Below, in pieces: positions 26,375 through 34,637 of a stretch of DNA of 64,000 nt. The DNA is from Flavobacterium alvei. GTDB lineage: Bacteria > Bacteroidota > Bacteroidia > Flavobacteriales > Flavobacteriaceae. The notes under the pieces were generated by a model, which did not search any database, had not been told where the DNA came from, and saw only the letters and a list, made by a program, of their open reading frames with translations. How positions within the stretch are numbered: the stretch's first letter is position 1; each line of letters opens with the position of its first letter. The translations under genes and the position numbers were made by a program. The stretch is taken from contig NZ_PQVG01000001.1 of assembly GCF_002920895.1 (NCBI RefSeq), positions 248,001 to 312,000 of the forward strand, written 5' to 3'.

Positions 26375-29300
26375 CTAGTTTTTAATCACTTTTGCTTTAA
26401 AAGTAGCTCCTTCGGCATTTTTCATACTGATAATGTAAACTCCGGAATTCAACGCACTTAAATCTATGGAACGGTCAACCTCCGTTGACAAGACTCCATT
26501 TTTGACTTTTTGTCCTTGGATGGAATACACTTCATAGTTTAGGCTTCCAACTCCTTTTGGCAATGACAAATTCACCACGCCAGTGGTTGGCATTGGATAG
26601 GCAATCACTTCATTGGATTCCTTTATTTTACCCAATCCCAAAGTAGTGGTGGCACTGGCGGTACTCAAACCTCCATATTCGCTAACGGCTTGCACGGTAT
26701 AAGCATATTTAGCTCCGGCCGCGGTAGTGTCAACATAAGTGGCATCTAATGTAATGGCCAAGAGTTTTCCTTCCCTGCACACCACATAGCAAATAGCATA
26801 TTGATTGTCGTCCCATTTGAGGGTGTTGTTTCCAATATCGGATAGATTGGCCGGTGCTGCAACTTGTTCTACCACCAAACGTGGATCCCATTTGTCTGTT
26901 CCTCCCAAAACGTTTTCTATCGTATATTGATCTGCTTGTGCCTTGGTCAATACCGGATTGTAATTTCCGGTTTGATTAACCCCGCTTACCGAGAAAACAT
27001 TGGTTCTATTGGAAGTGTTAACCGCCACTCCAATTCCGTTTACGCTGTTGTATTCGGCAAAAAGTGCCGGCAAAGTTCCCATACTGGCCCAACCTTGAGT
27101 ATTGGGTTCGTTGATCATTGTTGTATTGAGATAAACCGCTCTTGGAGCATTTTGCCAAGGTCGTCCCAAATAATATCCTGTAACTGCAGTGATGGTATTG
27201 TTGTTGAAAACATAACCGTAAGGATCTGTAGCTAAATGATTTGGAGCGACTAAATAACCAGCGGCCACCGAAACTAATTTGCATTCTTCAAACCAGTGTG
27301 TTCCTCCTCCACAAATAAAATCGACATCACCTTCGATGGTGGATTTATAGTAAAAACTTCTGTTACCTCCCGTAACTTGGGTATCTTGCTTGCTTCGTAA
27401 TTTGATTCCGTTGTACACATTTCGGTCTCCTGCCGGATTCAAAGCGGGTCTTTGACCGGAAGTTGTTATTCCGTCTTTGTGCTCGATGGTTACATTTTCC
27501 ATATACAAATCGTTGGCTTGAATGGAAAGTACCGCATTTTGGATTCCCCATCCCGGATTTCCCTGTAGAATTACATTGTCTTTGGATTGGGCAATCAAGG
27601 AAACATTGTTTTTTCCTGACGGAAGTTGCAACACGATTCCTTGTGGACTGGTTCCATCGCCACCCAAATTATAGGTTCCGTTGGTAATGAATACCAAAAA
27701 TCTTGTGGTGGAATTAAGCGGTGCCGCAGTAAATGCCTCTGCAATGGTTTTCACGTATTTTCCAGTGGCCAATTGCGTGGCCGTTGCATTGGCATCCACG
27801 ATCAAGTCATAGACGCGTTTGGCAGGAATTGGCTTCACCATTGTTTTAAATGACAAATTAACCGCTGCCGCGCTATTTCCCGAAAGGTCGGTAACCAATC
27901 CAGCCGGCACGCTAAAAGTATATTGTTGGTCGTAGTTCAATCCATAATAACTGAATTTCACGGTTTTGTTCACAAATTCAGGAGTTATGACTTTACCGTT
28001 GAAGCTAACGGTTCCCGTGCCCAATTTTACCTTTTCGTCATAAGTCAGGATGATATAGCCACTGGCACCAACCGAAGTGGAAGCCTCGGCAGGAAGCGTG
28101 GTTTGAAGCACTGGAGCCACGGCATCCGTAACAAGAACCTCATCGGCTTTCACCATGACATTGGACAATACCGTTGCCGTCACGTCAATGGCGCTTCCGT
28201 GTTTTGGTCCGGCAACATTGGGCAACCATCTTAGATATACTTTTGCTTTTCCTTCGGCTTCCACCGGCAAGATTCCTCCAATTGGAGTGATTGAACTTGT
28301 GTTGATAGTCGTCAAGTTGGAAACATTTACAAAGTTTGTACCGTCAAGTGAATATTGCAAAGTCCATTCATCACAACCGTAATAGTAACCGATGAGTCCA
28401 GACGAAACATTAATATTTTTATATCCAACGGTTGAAAATGAAGTCATAAAATAAAAGAAATCACCTCTAATGGTATTCCAGACTGCAAAACCATTTTTTC
28501 CTCCTCTATTTATAAGTCTCACGTTGGGTGTAACAATGTTATCGTTGATATTATAGGCAAACAATTCAGGTCTATTATCTACTTTAGAGTATAATTCAGC
28601 CACTCTAGGATGTGCATATTGATCGGTCTTGAATGTCCAACCTGCTATAAAAGACACATTGTCATAAGTACCCGTAATGGTTTTATTTCCATCCATTGTC
28701 AATGAAGTTCCCAATGATGTTGATCCATTAGACCAATTACTGAATTTAACAATATCATTTTCAACGGCAGTAATGGTAACATTGGTTCCCGCTTCATAAA
28801 CCGAAAAAGCACCATCCTTGCCAGCAGGAGAAACAGTATATTCTCCCAAACCGAAAGCGCCTTGAGTGCTTACATTCAAGGTAAAAGTATTGACCGCCAC
28901 ATATTCGGCAACCAAAGTTGTATTTGAAGTAATAGTAAAAGTATAAGGATTGGCTGTTGAAACTAACGCTCCGTTTCCATCGACCCATCGAATAAAATTA
29001 TACCCAAAATTTTTATTGGCCGTTACCGATACTACAGTCCCTTGATTAATTGGAGAACCACCCGGATTGGAAGTCAGCGTTCCTGAAGACGTTGGGCTAA
29101 CATTTGTGGTTAAACTATAAGTAATTGCAGTTGGATCGTTGGTCACTTTTTCGAAATAATCCAAATTGAATAAATAACCTGTGTTTGTAGGATGTTTAAA
29201 AACTAGATACAAATCATGAGTACCCGTTGTTGAAGCAATTGCAGTCGAAAATTTTTTGTAATCGCTCCATCCTGTACTTCCTGATACTATTGCGGTTCCA

Positions 29301-29602
29301 ATCAAGGTTCCGTCGGTCGCATCCAGCCTAAACTCTACAGTTCCGCCCGTTGTTCCAGAGGCTGCCACTGTGAAACTGGCATCATATTGATTGAAAACGT
29401 GTCCGGTAAATTTAATCCAAGTGTTGTTTTTAATATAGCCCACATTTCCTGTTCCCGAAAGCGCTGCATTCGTTTCGGCCCTTGCTCCCGAGGCGGTATT
29501 GAAAGTTTCGGCTTCAATTCGCTGAGTGGTTTGTGAAAACCCTAGTACTGAAAATAGTAGTAGTACTAAGAAAGTAAAAAATTGTTTTTTTATTTTTGTC
29601 AT
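26375..29602 (-). CDS. CE8 pectin methylesterase, multi-domain, T9SS-secreted
   Basis: A 1075-residue secreted protein. Order: signal peptide, CBM6-like domain about 25-153, InlB-type repeats about 160-237 and 240-315, a beta-rich stretch of about 318-480 that looks like a discoidin- or CBM-like jelly roll, an SbsA-type Ig domain about 495-588, the CE8 esterase 595-905, an Fn3-like domain 912-990, and a T9SS domain 998-1075. The esterase keeps Gln717 (TSGQRPA), Asp740 (SKQD), Asp761 (DVDFICG) and Arg814 (YLGRPW), so it should be active. It removes methyl groups so that the PL1 and GH28 enzymes can cut. It is the first gene of the T9SS trio; the 172-base gap upstream holds two AAATAGTTTA copies (29618-29627, 29631-29640). 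Confidence 0.9.
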   Translation of the reverse strand: MTKIKKQFFTFLVLLLFSVLGFSQTTQRIEAETFNTASGARAETNAALSGTGNVGYIKNNTWIKFTGHVFNQYDASFTVAASGTTGGTVEFRLDATDGTLIGTAIVSGSTGWSDYKKFSTAIASTTGTHDLYLVFKHPTNTGYLFNLDYFEKVTNDPTAITYSLTTNVSPTSSGTLTSNPGGSPINQGTVVSVTANKNFGYNFIRWVDGNGALVSTANPYTFTITSNTTLVAEYVAVNTFTLNVSTQGAFGLGEYTVSPAGKDGAFSVYEAGTNVTITAVENDIVKFSNWSNGSTSLGTSLTMDGNKTITGTYDNVSFIAGWTFKTDQYAHPRVAELYSKVDNRPELFAYNINDNIVTPNVRLINRGGKNGFAVWNTIRGDFFYFMTSFSTVGYKNINVSSGLIGYYYGCDEWTLQYSLDGTNFVNVSNLTTINTSSITPIGGILPVEAEGKAKVYLRWLPNVAGPKHGSAIDVTATVLSNVMVKADEVLVTDAVAPVLQTTLPAEASTSVGASGYIILTYDEKVKLGTGTVSFNGKVITPEFVNKTVKFSYYGLNYDQQYTFSVPAGLVTDLSGNSAAAVNLSFKTMVKPIPAKRVYDLIVDANATATQLATGKYVKTIAEAFTAAPLNSTTRFLVFITNGTYNLGGDGTSPQGIVLQLPSGKNNVSLIAQSKDNVILQGNPGWGIQNAVLSIQANDLYMENVTIEHKDGITTSGQRPALNPAGDRNVYNGIKLRSKQDTQVTGGNRSFYYKSTIEGDVDFICGGGTHWFEECKLVSVAAGYLVAPNHLATDPYGYVFNNNTITAVTGYYLGRPWQNAPRAVYLNTTMINEPNTQGWASMGTLPALFAEYNSVNGIGVAVNTSNRTNVFSVSGVNQTGNYNPVLTKAQADQYTIENVLGGTDKWDPRLVVEQVAAPANLSDIGNNTLKWDDNQYAICYVVCREGKLLAITLDATYVDTTAAGAKYAYTVQAVSEYGGLSTASATTTLGLGKIKESNEVIAYPMPTTGVVNLSLPKGVGSLNYEVYSIQGQKVKNGVLSTEVDRSIDLSALNSGVYIISMKNAEGATFKAKVIKN

Positions 29603-29774
29603 TTTTTTGGTTAGGTTAAATAGTTTATCTAAATAGTTTACACTAAAATCTTAATCCATTAAATCCGTGTTGTAGATTTACATTCTCGTATTATTTTTTC
29701 ATAGTTTTTATAGTTTAGAAGTTAAATTAATTATGACCTTATATTGGTTATAGGAACAACCCTATTTATCTATT

Positions 29775-31469
29775 TTACTCTATGATTTTTACCTGATTTT
29801 TAATCGATTCAAGAACTTTAATATCTTTAGAATATATTTTTCTGTGCTTCATATTTAGAGTCACACCTTTAGTTAGATTCCCTCCAACTAAAAATAATTG
29901 ATTTTCTCCTTCGGAATTAAATTCCTTGAAATCGATGTTTTGACTATTGAAAAATCTGGCCGAAATACCCGGTTTATCTAACTTCAAATCGACATTGTCA
30001 AAATCAATATTTGCCGTATAATTCATTTGAATACCAACTTCCGATCGAATAATCATGTTTTGAAATTGTATGTTTTGAACTGGCATTTCAGGTATTCCCA
30101 TAATTTTCAAGGCTTGTTGCGCTCCATCGACATAAATATTTTTGAAATACATATTCTTAAATGCAGGAGTTTCCTCGGATACCGTTTCTTTTTCGACAAT
30201 CATTTCGCCCGTAACGGGATCTTCGACTGCCCCTTTGGTAAAATAGTAGAGGTTAAAATTGATGGCATCAGTTGGAATGTTTTTCATTCGGATGTCTTCC
30301 ATCCAAATGTTTTCGACCAGGCCGCCTCGACCTCTAACGGACTTGAAACGCAAGCCGCAATCGGTGCCAATGAAGGTCAGATTCTTTGCCAAAATATTGC
30401 GAACTCCTCCCGACATTTCGCTTCCAATTACAAAACCACCGTGGGCGTGATAGACTACACAATTGGTGATTACGAATAATTCCGTGGGTTTTCCGCGCTC
30501 ACGACCTTCTTTGTCCTTGCCCGATTTGATGCAAATGGCGTCGTCGCCCACATCAAAACGGCAATTGGTCACCGTCCCGATTCGACAAGATTCGATATCT
30601 AAACCATCACCATTTTGAGAATACCAAGGATTGCGAACCGTTAGATTTCTTAAAGTCAAATGTTCACACATCAACGGATTGAGATTCCAGGCGGGTGAAT
30701 TTTGAAAAGTCACTCCGTCTAACAATAGTTTTTTGCAATTGACCAAACTCACCATTACCGGACGAAGTGCCTGTTTGTAAGGAGCCATATTTTCAACAGT
30801 AGGTTTTTTAGGCAATTTATTTTTCTCTTCATCAGCTGTACGTGCTCCTTCTGATGGATACCAAATTTTACCATCCTTAGACAAAACGCCTCCTGACTGA
30901 ACTAGCTCCTGCCATTGTCCCGCGGTCATTTTACCGATTTTAACCGGACGCCAGGCAGACCCATTTCCGTCAAAAATACCCTGACCAGTAATGGCAATGT
31001 TTTCTAAACCAACTCCCATAATAGGAGATTCACAACGAAGCACCTTATTTCCCTCAAAATAAGATTCAATTAGTTGGTACTGATTTAAATCGCTGGTAAA
31101 AGATATAAAAGCACCGTTTTTAGTGTGTAAATTGACGTTGCTTTTCATTTTTATGGGACCGGTAGTCCACAATCCCGCAGGAATGACAACTACTCCTCCA
31201 CCAGACTCCGAGCATTTTTGGATGGCGTCATTAATCGCTTTGGTGCAAAGTTCTTCGGAGTTTGGAATCGCCCCGAAATCAATAATATTCAAAGTATCCA
31301 CTTTAAACCTTGGAATCTGTACCTCAGGCATTTCAAAAGGAAGCTTCGCCTTAGCTATTGACACAGTACTTTTTGATTTAGCTGTATTTTGTCCAAACAT
31401 ATCGTTGCCACGTAAAATAGCAGCGAATAATACTGTACCAATAAGGAAGCTGGTTTTAATTTTTATCAT
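29775..31469 (-). CDS. GH28 family glycosidase, probable exo-polygalacturonase, periplasmic
   Basis: A 564-residue GH28 enzyme with a signal peptide but no T9SS domain and no lipobox, so it is probably periplasmic. The family core is intact: NGDGLD at 286-291, GDD at 308-310, HGG at 343-345, and RFK at 374-376. NFDVGDDAI-type strands and an insertion at about 205-235 resemble exo-acting GH28 enzymes that remove galacturonate from chain ends, including rhamnogalacturonan-type substrates. The start codon lies 4 bases after the GH105 stop, so the two are tightly coupled. Together they should finish oligogalacturonides imported by the SusCD pair. Exact linkage is not certain. Confidence 0.88.
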   Translation of the reverse strand: MIKIKTSFLIGTVLFAAILRGNDMFGQNTAKSKSTVSIAKAKLPFEMPEVQIPRFKVDTLNIIDFGAIPNSEELCTKAINDAIQKCSESGGGVVVIPAGLWTTGPIKMKSNVNLHTKNGAFISFTSDLNQYQLIESYFEGNKVLRCESPIMGVGLENIAITGQGIFDGNGSAWRPVKIGKMTAGQWQELVQSGGVLSKDGKIWYPSEGARTADEEKNKLPKKPTVENMAPYKQALRPVMVSLVNCKKLLLDGVTFQNSPAWNLNPLMCEHLTLRNLTVRNPWYSQNGDGLDIESCRIGTVTNCRFDVGDDAICIKSGKDKEGRERGKPTELFVITNCVVYHAHGGFVIGSEMSGGVRNILAKNLTFIGTDCGLRFKSVRGRGGLVENIWMEDIRMKNIPTDAINFNLYYFTKGAVEDPVTGEMIVEKETVSEETPAFKNMYFKNIYVDGAQQALKIMGIPEMPVQNIQFQNMIIRSEVGIQMNYTANIDFDNVDLKLDKPGISARFFNSQNIDFKEFNSEGENQLFLVGGNLTKGVTLNMKHRKIYSKDIKVLESIKNQVKIIE

Positions 31470-31473
31470 CTAT

Positions 31474-32703
31474 TTAATTCTTTATTTTTTTGTCTAAAAT
31501 CTTTTGCAATTCAATCCCTGCCATAATAAATGGCCCCACCGCTTTTGCATCGTCATCTCGTATAGGTTCTGAAATATAATATTCGAATGAACCGTCTCTA
31601 TCCTGAGGATTTTTACCTCCTAATCCAGCAACGGCACAGCATTTTGTAATAGAAATTGTTCCATCAGGATTCTGTTTGATGAACTGTTTTAAAACTCCAT
31701 CAAAACCATTCCTCGCAGCATTTAGGTATTTAAATCCAACATATCCTTTGTTATAAGCTTTGGCAAACGAATAAATAAACATTGTTGAGCATGTAGATTC
31801 TAAATAATTACCTTGCTTACGAGGCTGATCCATTACTTGCCACCAAACTCCGGAATCTCTATCCTGAGCTTTTAAAACAGCTGCAAATACTTTTTGCACA
31901 ATTTGTATCAACTCTTTACGTTTCGGATGATTTTTGGGAACAAAATCTAAAATATCAACCAAAGCCATGCAATACCAGCCCTGAGCACGTCCCCAAACGT
32001 GAGAAGATTGTCCGGTTTTTTTATTGGCCCAAAACTGTTCCCGCTTTTCATCATAACCGTGAAAATTCAAACCTGTTTTGGGTTCTAAAGTGTGTTTCTG
32101 AATCAATTCTGTCTGCAAAATCGCATCATCAATTGCTTTTAGAACATTGAAAACGGCACCATATTCCGCCGAAAACGGATCAGCCATGTACACGCCGTCG
32201 AGCCACATTTGCCAGGGATAACTTTTCTTGTGCCAATAACCGCCATCATAATTTCTTGGATGCGTTTCCAATTGTTTGTGGAGTACATCCATTGCTGTTT
32301 TATAGCGTTCATCAGCCGTTTTCTTATAGATTTCAAAAAGTATTTTCCCTGAGTTTATTAAATCAAGACTGTACTTTTCCAGTTCGTAACCTCCTAGAAT
32401 TTTTCCGTCCTTGTCAATTAATTGTTCAGCATAAGAAAGTGAGTAATCCCAATATTTTTGCTCCTTTGTATAATCATATAATTTCTGATTGGCCAGTGTT
32501 ACCAATCCGTTGGTATAATTCCATTTGGGAAATTTCACTCCATCGAGAAATACCGGATTAGGCACTCTTTTTTGATCAGAATCAGCCATCTTTTTAGACC
32601 AAACAATTGGTGAATCGCCCTGAGGATTATCTTTTAATTGTCCAAAAGTGACCATATGGCTAACCAACAAAGAGAGCAAACTATATTTGATTGTACTTTT
32701 CAT
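31474..32703 (-). CDS. GH105 unsaturated galacturonyl/rhamnogalacturonyl hydrolase
   Basis: A 409-residue (alpha/alpha)6-barrel enzyme of family GH105 (YteR/YesR type). It hydrates the unsaturated uronic acid left at oligosaccharide ends by pectate or rhamnogalacturonan lyases. The signal peptide ends near MVTFGQ. The family features are PWQMWLDGVYM with the catalytic Asp169, HVWGRAQGWYCMALVDIL, QDRDSGVWWQV, YLESTCSTMFIYSFAKA and a C-terminal GSFEYYISEPIRDDDAKAVGPFI. Its presence matches the PL1 lyase of the same locus, which creates such unsaturated ends. It starts 11 bases after the GH43 stop. Confidence 0.92.
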   Translation of the reverse strand: MKSTIKYSLLSLLVSHMVTFGQLKDNPQGDSPIVWSKKMADSDQKRVPNPVFLDGVKFPKWNYTNGLVTLANQKLYDYTKEQKYWDYSLSYAEQLIDKDGKILGGYELEKYSLDLINSGKILFEIYKKTADERYKTAMDVLHKQLETHPRNYDGGYWHKKSYPWQMWLDGVYMADPFSAEYGAVFNVLKAIDDAILQTELIQKHTLEPKTGLNFHGYDEKREQFWANKKTGQSSHVWGRAQGWYCMALVDILDFVPKNHPKRKELIQIVQKVFAAVLKAQDRDSGVWWQVMDQPRKQGNYLESTCSTMFIYSFAKAYNKGYVGFKYLNAARNGFDGVLKQFIKQNPDGTISITKCCAVAGLGGKNPQDRDGSFEYYISEPIRDDDAKAVGPFIMAGIELQKILDKKIKN

Positions 32704-32714
32704 ACTTGAAAAAT

Positions 32715-34451
32715 TTATTTGTTGGCAGTCAAACTAGTTTTTGCTTTGTTATTTATTACCTCTTGCTCACGCAAATTTGTTGACATTGCTGTTTTCTTGG
32801 CTTCGTTATCACTTTCTACCCTAAACCAGTCGTAATCGGCATAACTACTATCGCTGATATTTTTAGTTCCCGTTGCAAACAGTCCAATTTTGGCTCCTAC
32901 CCAACGTCCTGCACTAGGTTTAAAAGGTTTCCCAAATACTTTAAAAATTTTTCCATCCGTACTATAATAAAAAGTGACTTTGCCATCAAAAGGTTCTTTG
33001 TCTTGTAGCATCTCTACTTTGGCGCGGAAGTAAATCATTTTTTGATCAATAGCTATTGCGGTTATTTCTGTCTCGCTTTCTTTAGAAGTTCTAGCGTCTT
33101 TCATCAAACGTTGCACTAATCTGAGTTTTGCATCTGCATCCTGCTCGATAGCGATATAGGAGTAATCTTCACCAAAAACTATTAGACCTGTACTAGATTC
33201 TTTTGCATCGGGATTGTTTTCGAAAGTTAATTTGGTTGTAGCTGTAAAATTTGCCCCTGGAAATTTTTGCAACAACAGGTTAGGCATCATCCACATTGTT
33301 TTCATATCCTCATCACGAGGAATACAATTCAAACGCATAAATCCTAAGTTTCCAGACAACCACCCCCATTGTTTATCTGGGTTTTGATTTGCTTGCCATT
33401 GCCATTGCAAACCATATTGATATCCGTTAAATTCATCCGAAGAAATTAAAGGAGTGGCAGGATAATTTTTACCAACATTGGGTTTTGTCCACTCAGCAAC
33501 TGGTTCTCCAATGCCATCTTTATTGGTATCTTTCCCCATAATTGGCCAACCCTCTTTCCAAATAACAGGCTCTAGATTGATGATACGCCCAAATGCCCAA
33601 CGATCTTGGAAGTGAATAAACCAACCTTCTCCATTTGGAGTTTCAACATATCCACCTTGATGAGGTCCGTTCATCTTAGTATCTCCCTGATGTAAAACAA
33701 TTTTAGATTCATAAGGTCCCCAAACATTCTTAGAACGCATTGCTAATTGCCATCCTGGTTTTACACCTCCAGCTGGAGCCATAATCCAGTAATAGCCATC
33801 ACGCTTGTATATTTTAGAGCCTTCAACAGTTGTATGTCCGTTATGACCATCAAAAACCATGGCTGGATTTCCAATTAATTTTGTTCCATCTACATTCATT
33901 TCAGACAGCATCAAAACTGTTTTAACACTAGCACGACTTCCCGCAAAAGCATAGGACAAATAAGCCTTTCCATCTTCGTCCCAAAGAGGGCAAGTATCGA
34001 TATATCCTTTTCCTGCTTTGACCAAAACGGGTTCTTCCCAAATACCCGCAGGATTTTTAGTTTTGACCATATAGATTCCAAAGTCAGGATCGCCCCAATA
34101 AATATAATATTCGCCATTGTGAAAACGAATGGAAGGAGCCCAAACACCATCGCCGTGACGAACGGTTTGAAAATGCTCTATTGGAACTTGGTTTTGCAAA
34201 GCATATCCAATTAATTCCCAGTTCACCAAATCCATCGAATGGAGAATTGGAAGTCCTGGAGAACTATTGAAACTCGAAGCAGTCATATAGTAACCCTCTT
34301 GTCCTGCACATACATCTGGATCAGAGTAATCGACATGAAGAATGGGATTTTTATACTTTCCATTTCCTAAATCGGCATTCCACCCTTGAGCATTTGCTCC
34401 TAGCACATAAACTGTCAAGCCTAATGACAGTAGCAATCGTTTTAATCTCAT
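32715..34451 (-). CDS. GH43 family glycosidase with C-terminal beta-sandwich
   Basis: A 578-residue secreted protein with a signal peptide ending near VLGANAQ. The GH43 five-bladed propeller occupies about residues 30-320 with all three acids: Asp44 in DYSDPDV as base, Asp152 in IDTCPL as modulator, and Glu210 in VEGSKI as acid. Residues about 345-555 form a concanavalin-like sandwich as in two-domain beta-xylosidases and arabinofuranosidases. In a pectin locus it should remove xylose or arabinose side groups; which one is not clear. It is separated from the upstream lipoprotein gene by 186 bases containing a long imperfect hairpin (34572-34615). The C-terminal 25 residues are polar and unlike the family. 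Confidence 0.88.
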   Translation of the reverse strand: MRLKRLLLSLGLTVYVLGANAQGWNADLGNGKYKNPILHVDYSDPDVCAGQEGYYMTASSFNSSPGLPILHSMDLVNWELIGYALQNQVPIEHFQTVRHGDGVWAPSIRFHNGEYYIYWGDPDFGIYMVKTKNPAGIWEEPVLVKAGKGYIDTCPLWDEDGKAYLSYAFAGSRASVKTVLMLSEMNVDGTKLIGNPAMVFDGHNGHTTVEGSKIYKRDGYYWIMAPAGGVKPGWQLAMRSKNVWGPYESKIVLHQGDTKMNGPHQGGYVETPNGEGWFIHFQDRWAFGRIINLEPVIWKEGWPIMGKDTNKDGIGEPVAEWTKPNVGKNYPATPLISSDEFNGYQYGLQWQWQANQNPDKQWGWLSGNLGFMRLNCIPRDEDMKTMWMMPNLLLQKFPGANFTATTKLTFENNPDAKESSTGLIVFGEDYSYIAIEQDADAKLRLVQRLMKDARTSKESETEITAIAIDQKMIYFRAKVEMLQDKEPFDGKVTFYYSTDGKIFKVFGKPFKPSAGRWVGAKIGLFATGTKNISDSSYADYDWFRVESDNEAKKTAMSTNLREQEVINNKAKTSLTANK

Positions 34452-34571
34452 TTTAGCTTATTTTTATCAAAATTATTTTTCAAAAAAGCACATAGTATCC
34501 CCTTAAGAGAACTTTAGATTCTCTTCAAATTGAGTATTCCTTTTATAATTTAATAGTATATGAACATTCAA

Positions 34572-34615
34572 GACAGGGAAAGAAGCATCCCAAATATGGA
34601 CGCTTCTTTTCTGTC
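34572..34615 (-). other. Long imperfect hairpin between the sus-type genes and the glycosidase genes
   Basis: GACAG/CTGTC (34572-34576, 34611-34615), AAAGAAGC/GCTTCTTT (34579-34586, 34602-34609) and TCC/GGA pair around a short loop with one mismatch. No T tract follows on the minus strand, so it is not a standard terminator. It may protect the 3' end of the upstream sus mRNA or lower expression of the following enzymes. Confidence 0.45.
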
Positions 34616-34637
34616 AAAACACTAACCTAACTGTGTT

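Noticed and set aside
29742..29762. Small inverted repeat ATAGG/CCTAT as terminator of the 564-residue GH28 gene
   Set aside because: The stem is only 5 bp and no T tract follows on the minus strand, so read-through into the CE8 gene is likely.
34468..34475. TAATTTTG on the minus strand as a GH43 promoter
   Set aside because: It would leave a leader of about 10 bases and has no TTG partner at a fitting distance.
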